A stretch of 64,000 bases of DNA from Nocardiopsis quinghaiensis (lineage in GTDB: Bacteria > Actinomycetota > Actinomycetes > Streptosporangiales > Streptosporangiaceae), in assembly GCF_008638365.1 (NCBI RefSeq), contig NZ_VWVU01000006.1:124001-188000 (forward strand), written 5' to 3'. Position numbers and translations under genes: made by a program. Positions 43,335-52,372 of the stretch are shown in pieces. Every line of letters begins with the position of its first letter. Within the stretch, counting starts at the first letter, position 1. The notes below the pieces were generated by a model. That model saw nothing but the letters and a program-made list of their open reading frames with translations. It did not search any database and had not been told where the DNA came from.

Positions 43335-44417
43335 TCAGCGGGACTTGGTGGGTCTGATACGGAGGGCCAGGCGCTGTAGCGCACCGTGGATTCCCAGTGG
43401 CCAGAAGCGCATGACGAGGATGAGGACCACGCCGAAGAACACGACGGGGAGGTTGTTCTCCGCGTCGCGGCTCAGGCCCAGGGAACCGGCCAGGTCCGAG
43501 GTCCAGATCTCCAGGTAGACGATGGCGATCGAGGCCCACAGCGCGCCCCACAGGCTGCCGATGCCGCCCAGGACGAGGGCCGCGAGCAGGGTCAGGGACA
43601 GCGCGAGGGTGAAGGTGCTGGGGGTGGCGGTGCCGAGCACGTAGGCCTGGAGGCCGCCGGCGAGGCCGCCCGCCGCCGAGGCGATGACGAACGCGACCAC
43701 CTTGGTCTTGCCGACGGGGATCCCGGCCATGGAGGCGGCGGTCTCGTCGTCGCGGATGGCGCGCATGCGGCGGCCCAGGCGTCCGGTGGAGACGACGGCC
43801 AGCACCGCGAGGCCGACGACCACCACGGTCCACACGACCAGGGCCTTCCACTCGCTGTCGGTGACCAGGCCCTGAAGGAGGGGCGGGGCACCCGCGGTGC
43901 GGACGTTGATGCCGTTGCTGCCGCCGAGGAGGTCGTGGTAGCGGTGGGTCAGCCCGGGCAGGCCGACGGCGAGGATGAGGGTGGCGCCCGCCAGGTAGGG
44001 GCCGTGCAGGCGCGCGGTGGCGGCGCCGACCGCGATCCCGGCGACCACGGCCACCACGACGATGATCAGCATGTTCACGGACAGGGGGAACATGGGCTGG
44101 TACAGGACGAGCAGCGCCATCGTGTAGGCGCCGATCATCATGAACGCGCCGTGTCCGAGGGAGACCTGGCCGCTGCCTCCGACGAGCAGCTGCAACCCGG
44201 CGACGGCCAGCATGGTGTAGCCGACGGCGGCCACACGCAGCGCGGTGAGGTCACCGGTGACGAACAGCAGGACGGTGACGGCGGCGAGCCCGAGCGCTGC
44301 CAGCAGCAGGTGGCGCAGCGGTGAGGGCAGGGAGCGCCAGCGGCCCTCGGAGGGGGCGGCGGACGGGTTCGCGGGAGTGGCGGCGCGTTCCGCGCGCTGC
44401 CGGGTGGGTGAGGACAT
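43335..44417 (-). CDS. Branched-chain amino acid-type ABC permease (LivM-like)
   Basis: 360 aa from ATG 44417, with about ten hydrophobic helices and the family motif GHGAFMMIGAYTMALL and IRDDETAASMAGIPVGKTKV. Second of two permeases in an operon that runs livG, livF, livH, livM, substrate-binding protein. Confidence 0.92.
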   Translation of the reverse strand: MSSPTRQRAERAATPANPSAAPSEGRWRSLPSPLRHLLLAALGLAAVTVLLFVTGDLTALRVAAVGYTMLAVAGLQLLVGGSGQVSLGHGAFMMIGAYTMALLVLYQPMFPLSVNMLIIVVVAVVAGIAVGAATARLHGPYLAGATLILAVGLPGLTHRYHDLLGGSNGINVRTAGAPPLLQGLVTDSEWKALVVWTVVVVGLAVLAVVSTGRLGRRMRAIRDDETAASMAGIPVGKTKVVAFVIASAAGGLAGGLQAYVLGTATPSTFTLALSLTLLAALVLGGIGSLWGALWASIAIVYLEIWTSDLAGSLGLSRDAENNLPVVFFGVVLILVMRFWPLGIHGALQRLALRIRPTKSR

Positions 44418-44420
44418 CGG

Positions 44421-45272
44421 CTACACCTTTCGCGCGGTCGGACGGGAGAGGATGCCGTCGGGGCGCACGCTCAGGACCACGACGACGATGGCGAGGGCCG
44501 CGAGGGTGGCCAGCTCGGGCCCGGCGTAGCCGGACACGTAGGACATGCCGAGGCCGATGAACAGCCCGCCGAGGACGGCGCCGAAGGGGTTGTCCAGGCC
44601 ACCGATGACCGCGGCGGTGATGCCGTAGACGAACACGACGTCGAAGACGTTCGGGGAGATGAACGGGGGTCCGGCGAGCATGCCCGCCAGCGCGCCGATG
44701 AAGGAGGCGATCGCCCACCCGGCGGTGAGCATCAGGCCGACCTTCACACCGCTGAGCCGGGCGGACTCGGGGTGGAAGGCGGCGGCGCGCATCCGCAGGC
44801 CCAGCGGGGTGAACCGGTACAGGGCGAACAGCAGGAGTGCGACGACACCGACGGACCCCAGGGCGAACACGTTGGCGGGCGAGAAGCGGCCCACGTAGCT
44901 GAACGCGTACCCGAACCCGTGCTGCTCGTTGCCCCAGACGACGCCGACCAGCCCCTGGACGACCAGGAGGAGGCCGAGGGTGACGATGATGGCGTTGAGC
45001 TGGGAGGTGCGGGCGATGGGCCGGATGATGAACCGCTCGACGAGGGCTCCGGAGACCAGGCCCGCGGTGAGGGCGGCGGCGAAGCCGATCCAGTACGAGC
45101 CGGTGAGCTGGGTGACGGTGTAGGCGGTGTAGACCGCGATCAGGGCGAGTGCGGGCTGGGCGAAGTTCACCAGGCGGGTGGCCTGGTAGATGATGACCAG
45201 GGACAGCGCCAGCGCCGCGTAGGTCGCCCCGGACGCCAACCCGTTCAGGGTCAGGTTGATGAAGTGGTCCAT
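44421..45272 (-). CDS. Branched-chain amino acid-type ABC permease (LivH-like)
   Basis: 283 aa from ATG 45272. Membrane protein with the LivH signatures LNGLASGATYAALALSLV and NFAQPALALIAVYTAYTV. It pairs with the LivM-like permease, whose gene starts 3 nt after this stop. Confidence 0.92.
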   Translation of the reverse strand: MDHFINLTLNGLASGATYAALALSLVIIYQATRLVNFAQPALALIAVYTAYTVTQLTGSYWIGFAAALTAGLVSGALVERFIIRPIARTSQLNAIIVTLGLLLVVQGLVGVVWGNEQHGFGYAFSYVGRFSPANVFALGSVGVVALLLFALYRFTPLGLRMRAAAFHPESARLSGVKVGLMLTAGWAIASFIGALAGMLAGPPFISPNVFDVVFVYGITAAVIGGLDNPFGAVLGGLFIGLGMSYVSGYAGPELATLAALAIVVVVLSVRPDGILSRPTARKV

Positions 45273-45283
45273 GGAAGATCCCC

Positions 45284-46003
45284 TCAGAAGCCGAGGTAGG
45301 CGTGGCGCGTGCGGTCGTCGGAGAGCAGGTCGGCGGACGCTCCCTCCGCGGCGACGCGCCCCTGGTTGAGGACGAACCCGGTCTCGGTGATCGACAGGGC
45401 CCCGGCGGCGTTCTGCTCGACCAGGACGACGGTGAGCCCGGTGCGGTCGCGCAGGTCTCGCAGAAGGGTGAAGATCTGCTTGGTGATCAGGGGCGCCAGG
45501 CCGAGCGAGGGCTCGTCCAGCAGCAGCACCTTGGGCCGGGCCATGAGGGCGCGGCCGATGGCGAGCATCTGGCGTTCGCCGCCGGAGAGGGTGCTGGCGG
45601 ACTTGCCGCGCCGTTCGGCCAGGGGCGGGAAGAGCTCCAGGACCTCGTTCAGGGTGGACCTGTCGCGGCGGTCGGAGCGCCACAGCCCGCCCAGTCGCAG
45701 GTTCTCCTCGACGGTGAGCTCGACGATGACGCCGCCGCCCTCGGGGACGTGGGCGAGGCCGCGGGTGATGACCTTCTCGGCGGGCAGGCGGGTGATGTCC
45801 TCGCCGTCGAGCAGGACGCGCCCGGAGGTGGCCGGGTGGAGCCCGGTGAGGGTGCGCAGCAGGGTGGTCTTGCCCGCGCCGTTGGCGCCGAGGACGGCGC
45901 ACAGGCCCTTGGCCGCGACGTTCAGGGAGACGCGGTCCAGGGCTCGGACGGCGCCGTAGGAGGCGCTGACCTCCTCCACGGACAGGATGGGCTGGGCTGT
46001 CAT
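45284..46003 (-). CDS. ABC transporter ATPase (LivF-like)
   Basis: 239 aa from ATG 46003, overlapping the LivG-like stop (ATGA). Walker A GANGAGKTTLLRT, signature LSGGERQMLAIGRAL, Walker B VLLLDEPSLGLAP. Second ATPase of the uptake system. Confidence 0.94.
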   Translation of the reverse strand: MTAQPILSVEEVSASYGAVRALDRVSLNVAAKGLCAVLGANGAGKTTLLRTLTGLHPATSGRVLLDGEDITRLPAEKVITRGLAHVPEGGGVIVELTVEENLRLGGLWRSDRRDRSTLNEVLELFPPLAERRGKSASTLSGGERQMLAIGRALMARPKVLLLDEPSLGLAPLITKQIFTLLRDLRDRTGLTVVLVEQNAAGALSITETGFVLNQGRVAAEGASADLLSDDRTRHAYLGF

Positions 46004-46809
46004 CGGGCGGCTCCGTTCGCGTCGCCGGGGGTGTCGGCCGGTGTGCCGAGGTAGGCCGCGGTGACCTGTGGGTCGGCCTGGACCTCCTGGGGGGTCCCGG
46101 TGGAGATGACACGGCCGAAGTTGAGCACGACGATGTGGTCGCAGACCTGCATGACCAGGTCCATGTGGTGCTCGACCAGGACGACGGCCATGTCCTGGCT
46201 GAAGCCGCGGATCTGGTCGGCCAGGGTGTCGATCTGCTCACCGGACAGGCCGCTGGCGGGTTCGTCGAGCAGGAGGACCTCGGGCTCGCCGACGCAGGCC
46301 CGGGCGAGGGCAACCTGCTTCTGCAGGCCGTAGGGCAGGGTGCCGGGCAGCCGGTGGGCGTGCTCGGCCACGCCGAAGCGCTCCAGTGCGGCCAGGGCGC
46401 GTGCACGGAGTTCGCGTTCGTCGCGGTGGTGCCGTCCCAGGCCGGTGATCAGGGAGAACGGCCCCCCGGTGGCGAGGCGGTCGGCCCCGGCGACGACGTT
46501 GTCCAGGACCGTCATCATCGGGAAGAGGTTGAGGCCCTGGAAGGTGCGGGCGATCCCCGCGCGGGCGAGGTGGTGGGTCCGACGGCCGGGCGGCGGGGCG
46601 TCCTTCCAGGTGATGGTGCCCGCCGTGGGGCGCAGGACGCCGGACAGGACGTTGAACAGGGTGGTCTTGCCCGCGCCGTTGGGACCGATGAGCCCGACGA
46701 CGGATCCGGGCGCGACCTGGAGCCCGACGTCGTCGAGCGCGGTGAGGCCCCCGAAGCGCACGGTCACTCCGTCCGCTCTCAGAAGGTGCTCCGTTGCGGT
46801 CGTTGTCAT
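46000..46809 (-). CDS. ABC transporter ATPase (LivG-like)
   Basis: 269 aa from ATG 46809 (GAAAGG upstream). Walker A GPNGAGKTTLFNVLSG, LivG-type ARTFQGLNLFPMMTVLDN, signature region LPYGLQKQVALARAC (LSGGQ variant), Walker B VLLLDEPASGL. First gene of the transporter operon, 83 nt after the LAL regulator. Confidence 0.93.
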   Translation of the reverse strand: MTTTATEHLLRADGVTVRFGGLTALDDVGLQVAPGSVVGLIGPNGAGKTTLFNVLSGVLRPTAGTITWKDAPPPGRRTHHLARAGIARTFQGLNLFPMMTVLDNVVAGADRLATGGPFSLITGLGRHHRDERELRARALAALERFGVAEHAHRLPGTLPYGLQKQVALARACVGEPEVLLLDEPASGLSGEQIDTLADQIRGFSQDMAVVLVEHHMDLVMQVCDHIVVLNFGRVISTGTPQEVQADPQVTAAYLGTPADTPGDANGAAR

Positions 46810-46892
46810 CACTGCCTTTCTCGCGGAATCCGTACCGACCAGTTGGTATGAGAGAGTTGCCGACGCCACCGGCCCCCTCGTCCCCACCGGGG

Positions 46893-49709
46893 TCAGTTGA
46901 ACATGCGGGCCAGGTCCACGCGGGACCTGATGTTGAGCTTGCGGAAGATGCCGCGCAGATGGTGTTCGACCGTGCGCGGGCTGATGAACATGTGTGCCGC
47001 AACCTCCCGGTTGGTCGCCCCTTCGGCGACCAGCCGGGCGATCTGCTGCTGTTGCGCGGTCAGCTCACTCGTGGAGGAGGGATCGGGGCCGCGTTCGGCG
47101 GTCCCGATCGCGCGCAGCTCGGCGCGGGTCTGTCGCACCCACAGCCGTGCTCCGAAGCGCTCGAAGGTCTCCAGCGCGTTGTACAGGTGTTCCCGGGCCC
47201 GCCCGGGCAGGCGGATCCGGCGCAGGTGGGAGCCGAACAGCAGCTGGGTGCGCGCGTGCTCGACGTCGTCGTCACCACAGGCCCGGTGCAGGGCCAGGGC
47301 GCTTTCGAAGTGGTCGGCGGCCTCATCGCCCGTGGCCAGCAGGCCGGAACCGCGGGCGGCCAGGGCCAGGGCGCTGGGGCTTCCCACCGCCTCGGCCCAG
47401 CGCTGGTACCCGGCCAGGGACGTGCGCGCCCACTCGGTCTCGCCCATGCGGGCCGCCGCCTCCACGAAGTGCGGCGCGGTGAGCAGTCGCATCGTGGGGT
47501 GGCCGTGACCGGGGGTGGCGTGCACCAGGGCGCGCAGCCGGAAGAACGCCTCGGCGGCGTTGCCCCGGGACAGTTCCAGGACGGCCAGTGCCCACGCGGC
47601 CAGCGCGGCGGCCAGGCCGATGCTGTTCTCGCTCGCCTGGGCGGCGACCGCGCGGGCCCGGATACGGCAGGTGTCCACGTCGCCCTGGATGGCGGCGATC
47701 ATCGCCAGCGACGCCAGGTGCTGGGTGGCCCAGACGGTCTGTCCGCTCTCCCGGGAGACCCGCAGGCCGGTGAGCGCGGTCCCGGCCGCCGAGGGGAAGC
47801 GCCCGCTCCAGAACTCGGAGAAGACCAGGAAGCCCAGGGCGGCCGGCATGGTGGCCTGCTCGCCCCGGAGGCGGCCGACCTCGACCGCGCGGGAGGTCAC
47901 CGACCGGACGAACGGCGCGTCGCCCAGGCGCAGGCCGCTGATGCCCGACCAGATCAGCTCGGAGGGCTTGGCGACCTCGGCCAGCCCGGTGGCCTCGCGC
48001 AGCAGCGGGGTGGAGCCGGGGTAGTCGCCCCGGAAGGAGACGGCGCACCCCTCCAGGAAGGCGGCGACCATGCGCATGGGCTCCGGGTCGTCCGGGCGGA
48101 CCAGGGGGAGCGCGAGCTCGGCGGCGCGGCCGTGGAGGGCAGCGTCCCCGGCCAGGGAGGCGGAGTCGGCCGAGCGCACCAGGGCGCGCAGGGCCAGGGA
48201 GCGGTCGTGCGGAATGATGTCCCGGCCGACGGCCAGCAGGCGCTCGGCGACGTCCAGGGCGTTCCCGCCGCGCATGGCGAGCTGGGCGTCGATGTAGTCG
48301 GCCGTCACACGGCGCCGGTCGGACACGGCGAGGGGCCGCGCCCTGGCCAGCAGGCGGGTGGCGCGTTCGGAGTTCCCGGCCATGTAGGCCTCGTAGGAGG
48401 CGGTGGTCAGGCGGCACGCGCGCTCGTCGGACTCGGGCGAGAGGTCGGCGGCGCGTTCGAAGGCGTGGGAGGCCGCGAGGCGGCCCGCGAGTCGCTTGGC
48501 GCGGTGGGAGGCTCCGGCCACCGCGTCGGCGAGCGCGGCGTCGGGGGTACTGGTGCCCGCGGCGGTGTGGCGGGCGAACTCCACGGGCGAGAGCTCGGGG
48601 TCGCACACCCCGGCCAGGGCGCGGTGGGCCGCGCGCAACCGCCCGGCGGGGGCGTCCTGGGCGATGGCCTCGCGCGTCAGGGGGTCCGTGAAGACGACGG
48701 TGTCGCCCTCCACACGCACCAGACCGCGTTCCTCGGCGGGTTCGAGGGCGGTGACGGTCGCTTCGGGGTCTCCGAAGGCCTCCAGCAGCACGTGGAGTCG
48801 GGGAACCTCGCTGAGCGAGGTGAGCAGGAGGAGGTGGCGGCCCTGCTCAGGCAGCTCGCGGTAGGGGGTCAGGAGTTCGGCGCGCAGGCGGCCGGGCAGG
48901 CGCGGCGGGTCGGGAAGGGGCTCCTCGCCGAGGAGTTGGGCGCGGGACAGGCCCCGCAGGAAGCCGAGGACGGCGGCGGGGTTGCCGTGGGCGGCGCGGA
49001 CCAGGACCGAGCGCACGGCGGCGGGAAGGGTGACCGGCGCCCTGTCGGTGAGGATGTCGTGCACCGCCCGCTCCTCCAGGGGCGGGAGGAGGTGTTCGGC
49101 GATGCCGGGGATGAGTGCGTCGGGCGTGGGTTCGGCGGCGGTGTCGGGCAGCCGGGGCCCGAAGGGCTTGCCGTGGCCCTCGCACGCGGTGAACACGACG
49201 ACGACGGGGATCCCGCCGAGGCGGCGTGCGGCGAAGGAGAGCGCGTCCAGGGAGGGGGTGTCGAGCCGGTCGGCGTCGTCCACGCACAGCAGCAGGGGCC
49301 GGTCGAGGTCGGCGGCGGTGCGGGAGAACAGTTCGAGCAGCCCGGTGTAGAGGGAGAGGCGGTCGGCGTCGGCGACCGTGCCCCGGGTGAGGGCGTCGCG
49401 CAGCGGGTCGCGCCAGGGGTCGGGGAGCCGTTCGGCCACGTCGGCGAGGGGGCGCAGGAGGCGCTGGAGTCCGGCGAAGGGCAGGGCCGCCTCGTCGGCG
49501 ATCCCACCCGCGTGGAGCACGGTGAAACCGCCTGCGGACACACGGGCGTCATCCAGGAGGGCGGTCTTGCCCCGCCCGGGACCACCGGAGACGAGCAGGG
49601 ACATGCCTTGGCGGGACCTCGCCCCGTCCAGGGCATCGGTGAGGATCCGCTGCTCCGTGTCACGACCTCGGAGGCGGACTCTGGGGGGTTCCGTGTTCCT
49701 GCCAGTCAC
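46893..49709 (-). CDS. LAL-type LuxR transcriptional regulator
   Basis: 938 aa from GTG 49709 (LRGRDTEQ near the start, as in the family; ribosome site weak). AAA-type ATPase: Walker A GGPGRGKTALLDD, Walker B PLLLCVDDADRLD; a long helical/TPR-like middle; C-terminal LuxR helix-turn-helix LTAQQQQIARLVAEGATNRE and VEHHLRGIFRKLNIRSRVD. LAL regulators switch on pathways when a small effector binds. The transporter operon is next on the same strand, so it is a likely target. Confidence 0.9.
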   Translation of the reverse strand: MTGRNTEPPRVRLRGRDTEQRILTDALDGARSRQGMSLLVSGGPGRGKTALLDDARVSAGGFTVLHAGGIADEAALPFAGLQRLLRPLADVAERLPDPWRDPLRDALTRGTVADADRLSLYTGLLELFSRTAADLDRPLLLCVDDADRLDTPSLDALSFAARRLGGIPVVVVFTACEGHGKPFGPRLPDTAAEPTPDALIPGIAEHLLPPLEERAVHDILTDRAPVTLPAAVRSVLVRAAHGNPAAVLGFLRGLSRAQLLGEEPLPDPPRLPGRLRAELLTPYRELPEQGRHLLLLTSLSEVPRLHVLLEAFGDPEATVTALEPAEERGLVRVEGDTVVFTDPLTREAIAQDAPAGRLRAAHRALAGVCDPELSPVEFARHTAAGTSTPDAALADAVAGASHRAKRLAGRLAASHAFERAADLSPESDERACRLTTASYEAYMAGNSERATRLLARARPLAVSDRRRVTADYIDAQLAMRGGNALDVAERLLAVGRDIIPHDRSLALRALVRSADSASLAGDAALHGRAAELALPLVRPDDPEPMRMVAAFLEGCAVSFRGDYPGSTPLLREATGLAEVAKPSELIWSGISGLRLGDAPFVRSVTSRAVEVGRLRGEQATMPAALGFLVFSEFWSGRFPSAAGTALTGLRVSRESGQTVWATQHLASLAMIAAIQGDVDTCRIRARAVAAQASENSIGLAAALAAWALAVLELSRGNAAEAFFRLRALVHATPGHGHPTMRLLTAPHFVEAAARMGETEWARTSLAGYQRWAEAVGSPSALALAARGSGLLATGDEAADHFESALALHRACGDDDVEHARTQLLFGSHLRRIRLPGRAREHLYNALETFERFGARLWVRQTRAELRAIGTAERGPDPSSTSELTAQQQQIARLVAEGATNREVAAHMFISPRTVEHHLRGIFRKLNIRSRVDLARMFN

Positions 49710-50135
49710 GTGCTCACATTCGCACAGCGATACCCCGTAGCGGCAGGTGCGGACAGGCACACTGGTCGTTTCACGGATACCCACACGGAGTCGCACGGAT
49801 CTGTTCGGACGCGTCCCGAAGGGGGTACTCCGGGGGTAGGCGGAACGTGTGCGCGGGCGCGGGATCCCGGCGTCCACCTGCGTTTCCGCCACCCGAGAGA
49901 GTGATGGGGGTCACTCCTGGGAGCAGTCGCGAACCCGTTGCCGGGCTTCCCCGGACCCAGGGGTCGGTTACCAAGATGCAACGTGCGCGCAACGACACAC
50001 CCGCGACACCGACAAACAGGACAAAAGAGTACATAGATAGCTTTTTTGCCTTCTCCAGGACACTGTCGCGGCTGCCCTTCCGGGGATGTCCGTCCGATGA
50101 CACCTCGGTGGGGGCCCCGACCGCAGGAGGGACCC
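49710..50135. other. Gap of about 425 nt between divergent genes
   Basis: Contains promoters of the LAL gene and of the ligase gene. The 50005-50060 part is AT-rich (TACATAGATAGC). No gene supported. Confidence 0.4.
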
Positions 50136-51314
50136 ATGCCCATGGAGAACCGCTCCACAACAGCACGAGAGGAGCGGCGGCCGATGCCCGTCGACACCCG
50201 TGCAGAGAACCGTACGGCACCGCCCACGTTCGGTGTCGAGGAGGAGTTCTTCGTCGTCGACCCCGGCACCCGCGGCCTCCTGTCCCGAGGGTCCGAGGTG
50301 CTCGCCGACACCCGGCTGGCGAGCGGCCGTCCGACCGGGGAGTTCAGCCGCGCGCAGGTGGAGGTCAACACCCCGGTGTGCGACGGGGCCGACGAGGCCC
50401 TGCGCTTCCTGCGCACGGCCCGCGAGGAGTTCGACCGCTCCGCCGGTGCGGCCGGGCTCTCCGTCGTCGCCTCCGGCACCCCGGTCCTGGGCGATCCCGC
50501 CTCCGCGCTGGTGAGCGAGGACCGCCGCTACACCGAGATCGCCGCGCACGTGGGCGCCCTGCGGGAGGCGCTCATCGTGTGCGGCTGCCACGTGCACGTG
50601 GGCATCCCGGACCGGGGAACCGCCGTGGCGGTGAGCGACCACCTGCGCCGGTGGCTGCCGTTCCTGCTGGCGGTGTCGGCGAACTCGCCGTTCCACGCCG
50701 GCCGCGACACCGGGTACTCCAGTTGGCGGGCGATCACCTGGAACCGCCTGCCCTCCGCCGGACCGCCCCCTCTGCTGCGCTCCCCGGCCGAGCACGACCG
50801 GATCGTGCGGGCGCTCGCCGACACCGGGGCGATCCTGGACCAGCACATGGTCTACTGGGACATCCGCCCCTCCGACCACCTGCCCACGTTGGAGATCAGG
50901 GTGGGTGACGTGGCCGCCACCGCGGAGGAGGCGCTGCTGCTCGCCTGCCTCACCCGCGGCCTGGCGGCCCGCGCGCTCGCCGACGTCCGCCAGGGGGTCC
51001 CCGCGCCGGACATCCCCGACCACGCGATACGCGCCGCCGTGTGGCGGGCCGCCCGGGACGGGCTGGAGGGCGTGGTGCCCGACCCGCTGACCGGCGAGGC
51101 GCTGACGGGGGCGCTGGCCGCCGACCGGCTGCTGCACGCCGCGCTCCCCGGACTGCTCTCCAACGGCGACGCGGACCTGACCGCCTCGCTGCTGGACCGC
51201 GTACGCGCGTCCGGGACGGGCTCGGCGCGGCAGCGCGCCGCGCACGCCCGCCGGGGCAGCCTGACCGACGTGGTGGACCACCTCGTCACCGAGACCCGCG
51301 AGGGCCTGGCCTGA
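50136..51314 (+). CDS. Carboxylate-amine ligase (glutamate-cysteine ligase family 2, YbdK-like)
   Basis: 392 aa from ATG 50136 (GGAGGG 4 nt upstream); ATG 50184, with GAGGAG 6 nt upstream, is an equal alternative (376 aa). GCS2 motifs: FGVEEEFFVVDPGTRGLL, ALIVCGCHVHVGIPD, TLEIRVGDVAATAEEA. The family forms gamma-glutamyl or similar amide bonds with ATP. Mycothiol, ergothioneine or other thiol links are possible; the substrate is unknown. Confidence 0.88.
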   Translation: MPMENRSTTAREERRPMPVDTRAENRTAPPTFGVEEEFFVVDPGTRGLLSRGSEVLADTRLASGRPTGEFSRAQVEVNTPVCDGADEALRFLRTAREEFDRSAGAAGLSVVASGTPVLGDPASALVSEDRRYTEIAAHVGALREALIVCGCHVHVGIPDRGTAVAVSDHLRRWLPFLLAVSANSPFHAGRDTGYSSWRAITWNRLPSAGPPPLLRSPAEHDRIVRALADTGAILDQHMVYWDIRPSDHLPTLEIRVGDVAATAEEALLLACLTRGLAARALADVRQGVPAPDIPDHAIRAAVWRAARDGLEGVVPDPLTGEALTGALAADRLLHAALPGLLSNGDADLTASLLDRVRASGTGSARQRAAHARRGSLTDVVDHLVTETREGLA

Positions 51315-51331
51315 GGTGGGACCGCACGGGT

Positions 51332-52372
51332 CTACCGCTCCACGAGCTCCTCCGGCTCCCCGCCGCGGCCCGCCAGCTCTTCCATGGTGGGCGGGTCCGC
51401 GCCCTCCCGGGTCACCGTGACCGCGGCGACGGAGACCGCGAACCCCAGCAGGTCCTCCAGGGCGGCCTCGTCCAGCCCGGCCAGCCGCGCCCGGGGGTCC
51501 TCCCCCAGCAGACCGTGGCGGTCCAGCCAGTTCAGCAGGGCGCCCATGAAGGAGTCCCCGGCGCCCACGGTGTCGGCCACCTCGGCCCTGGGCGCGGCCA
51601 CCGACACCTCCTTGCCGTGGGAGAGCGCGAGGGCGCCGTCACCGCCCATGGTCACCACCACCAGCGTCGGCCCCAGCGCGGCGACGGCACGGGCCGCCCG
51701 TACCGGGGACAGGTCCGGGTAGAGGAACGCCAGGTCCTCGTCGCTCGCCTTCACCAGGTGCGCCTGCGCGGCGTGCCGCAGGGCCAGCGCCCGGGCGTCA
51801 GCGGGATCGCCGATGACGCCCTGGCGGATGTTGGGGTCCAGCGTGAGCGTCACCCGCCCGCGCCCGTGCTCCCGGCGCAGCAGCGCCTCGATCATGGTGG
51901 CGCCGGGCTCCCGGAACAGCGCGATCGACGCGGCGTGCACCGCGCGCACGCCCGGCTCCAGCTCCCCGGGCAGCTCCCCGGGGCGCCAGCGCCAGTCGGC
52001 GGCGTCGTCCATGCGGAAGTCGTAGCGGGCCGACCCGTCCGGGCCGAGCGTGGCCAGGGCGAGCGCCGTCGGCTCCTCCGCGGCGAGCAGCCCCGCGGGG
52101 TCCAGGCCCTCGCCGAGCAGGCGCTCGCGGATCAGCGCGCCGAAGCCGTCCGCGCCGATGCGCGCGAGCAGGCGGGTGGGGGTACCCAGCCGGGCCGCCG
52201 CGACCGCCGTGTTGGCGGGGCCGCCGCCGGGCGCCGCCCGCAGCACGTCGGCGCCGTGCCCGGTCGGCAGCAGGTCCATGACGTTCTCGCCGATCACGAC
52301 GAGCCGAGGGTCCCGCCCTCCGGCCCGTTCCCCCGCGGGGTCCTGGATGTCCTGTGTGTTCTGGGTGGTCAC
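51332..52372 (-). CDS. PfkB-family sugar kinase (fructokinase-like)
   Basis: 346 aa from GTG 52372 (GTGA overlap with the isomerase gene). N-terminal VVIGENVMDLLP and GGGPANTAVAAARLG, C-terminal catalytic ADTVGAGDSFMGALL with the base Asp. Together with the AGE isomerase it would turn an aldose (mannose or glucose-type) into a phosphorylated ketose, probably fructose 6-phosphate. Family and pairing are firm; the sugar is inferred. Confidence 0.9.
   Translation of the reverse strand: MTTQNTQDIQDPAGERAGGRDPRLVVIGENVMDLLPTGHGADVLRAAPGGGPANTAVAAARLGTPTRLLARIGADGFGALIRERLLGEGLDPAGLLAAEEPTALALATLGPDGSARYDFRMDDAADWRWRPGELPGELEPGVRAVHAASIALFREPGATMIEALLRREHGRGRVTLTLDPNIRQGVIGDPADARALALRHAAQAHLVKASDEDLAFLYPDLSPVRAARAVAALGPTLVVVTMGGDGALALSHGKEVSVAAPRAEVADTVGAGDSFMGALLNWLDRHGLLGEDPRARLAGLDEAALEDLLGFAVSVAAVTVTREGADPPTMEELAGRGGEPEELVER

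Noticed and set aside
46794-49904. Plus-strand frame of 1036 codons opposite the LAL regulator
   Set aside because: Gly/Ala/Arg-biased shadow of a well-defined LuxR gene.
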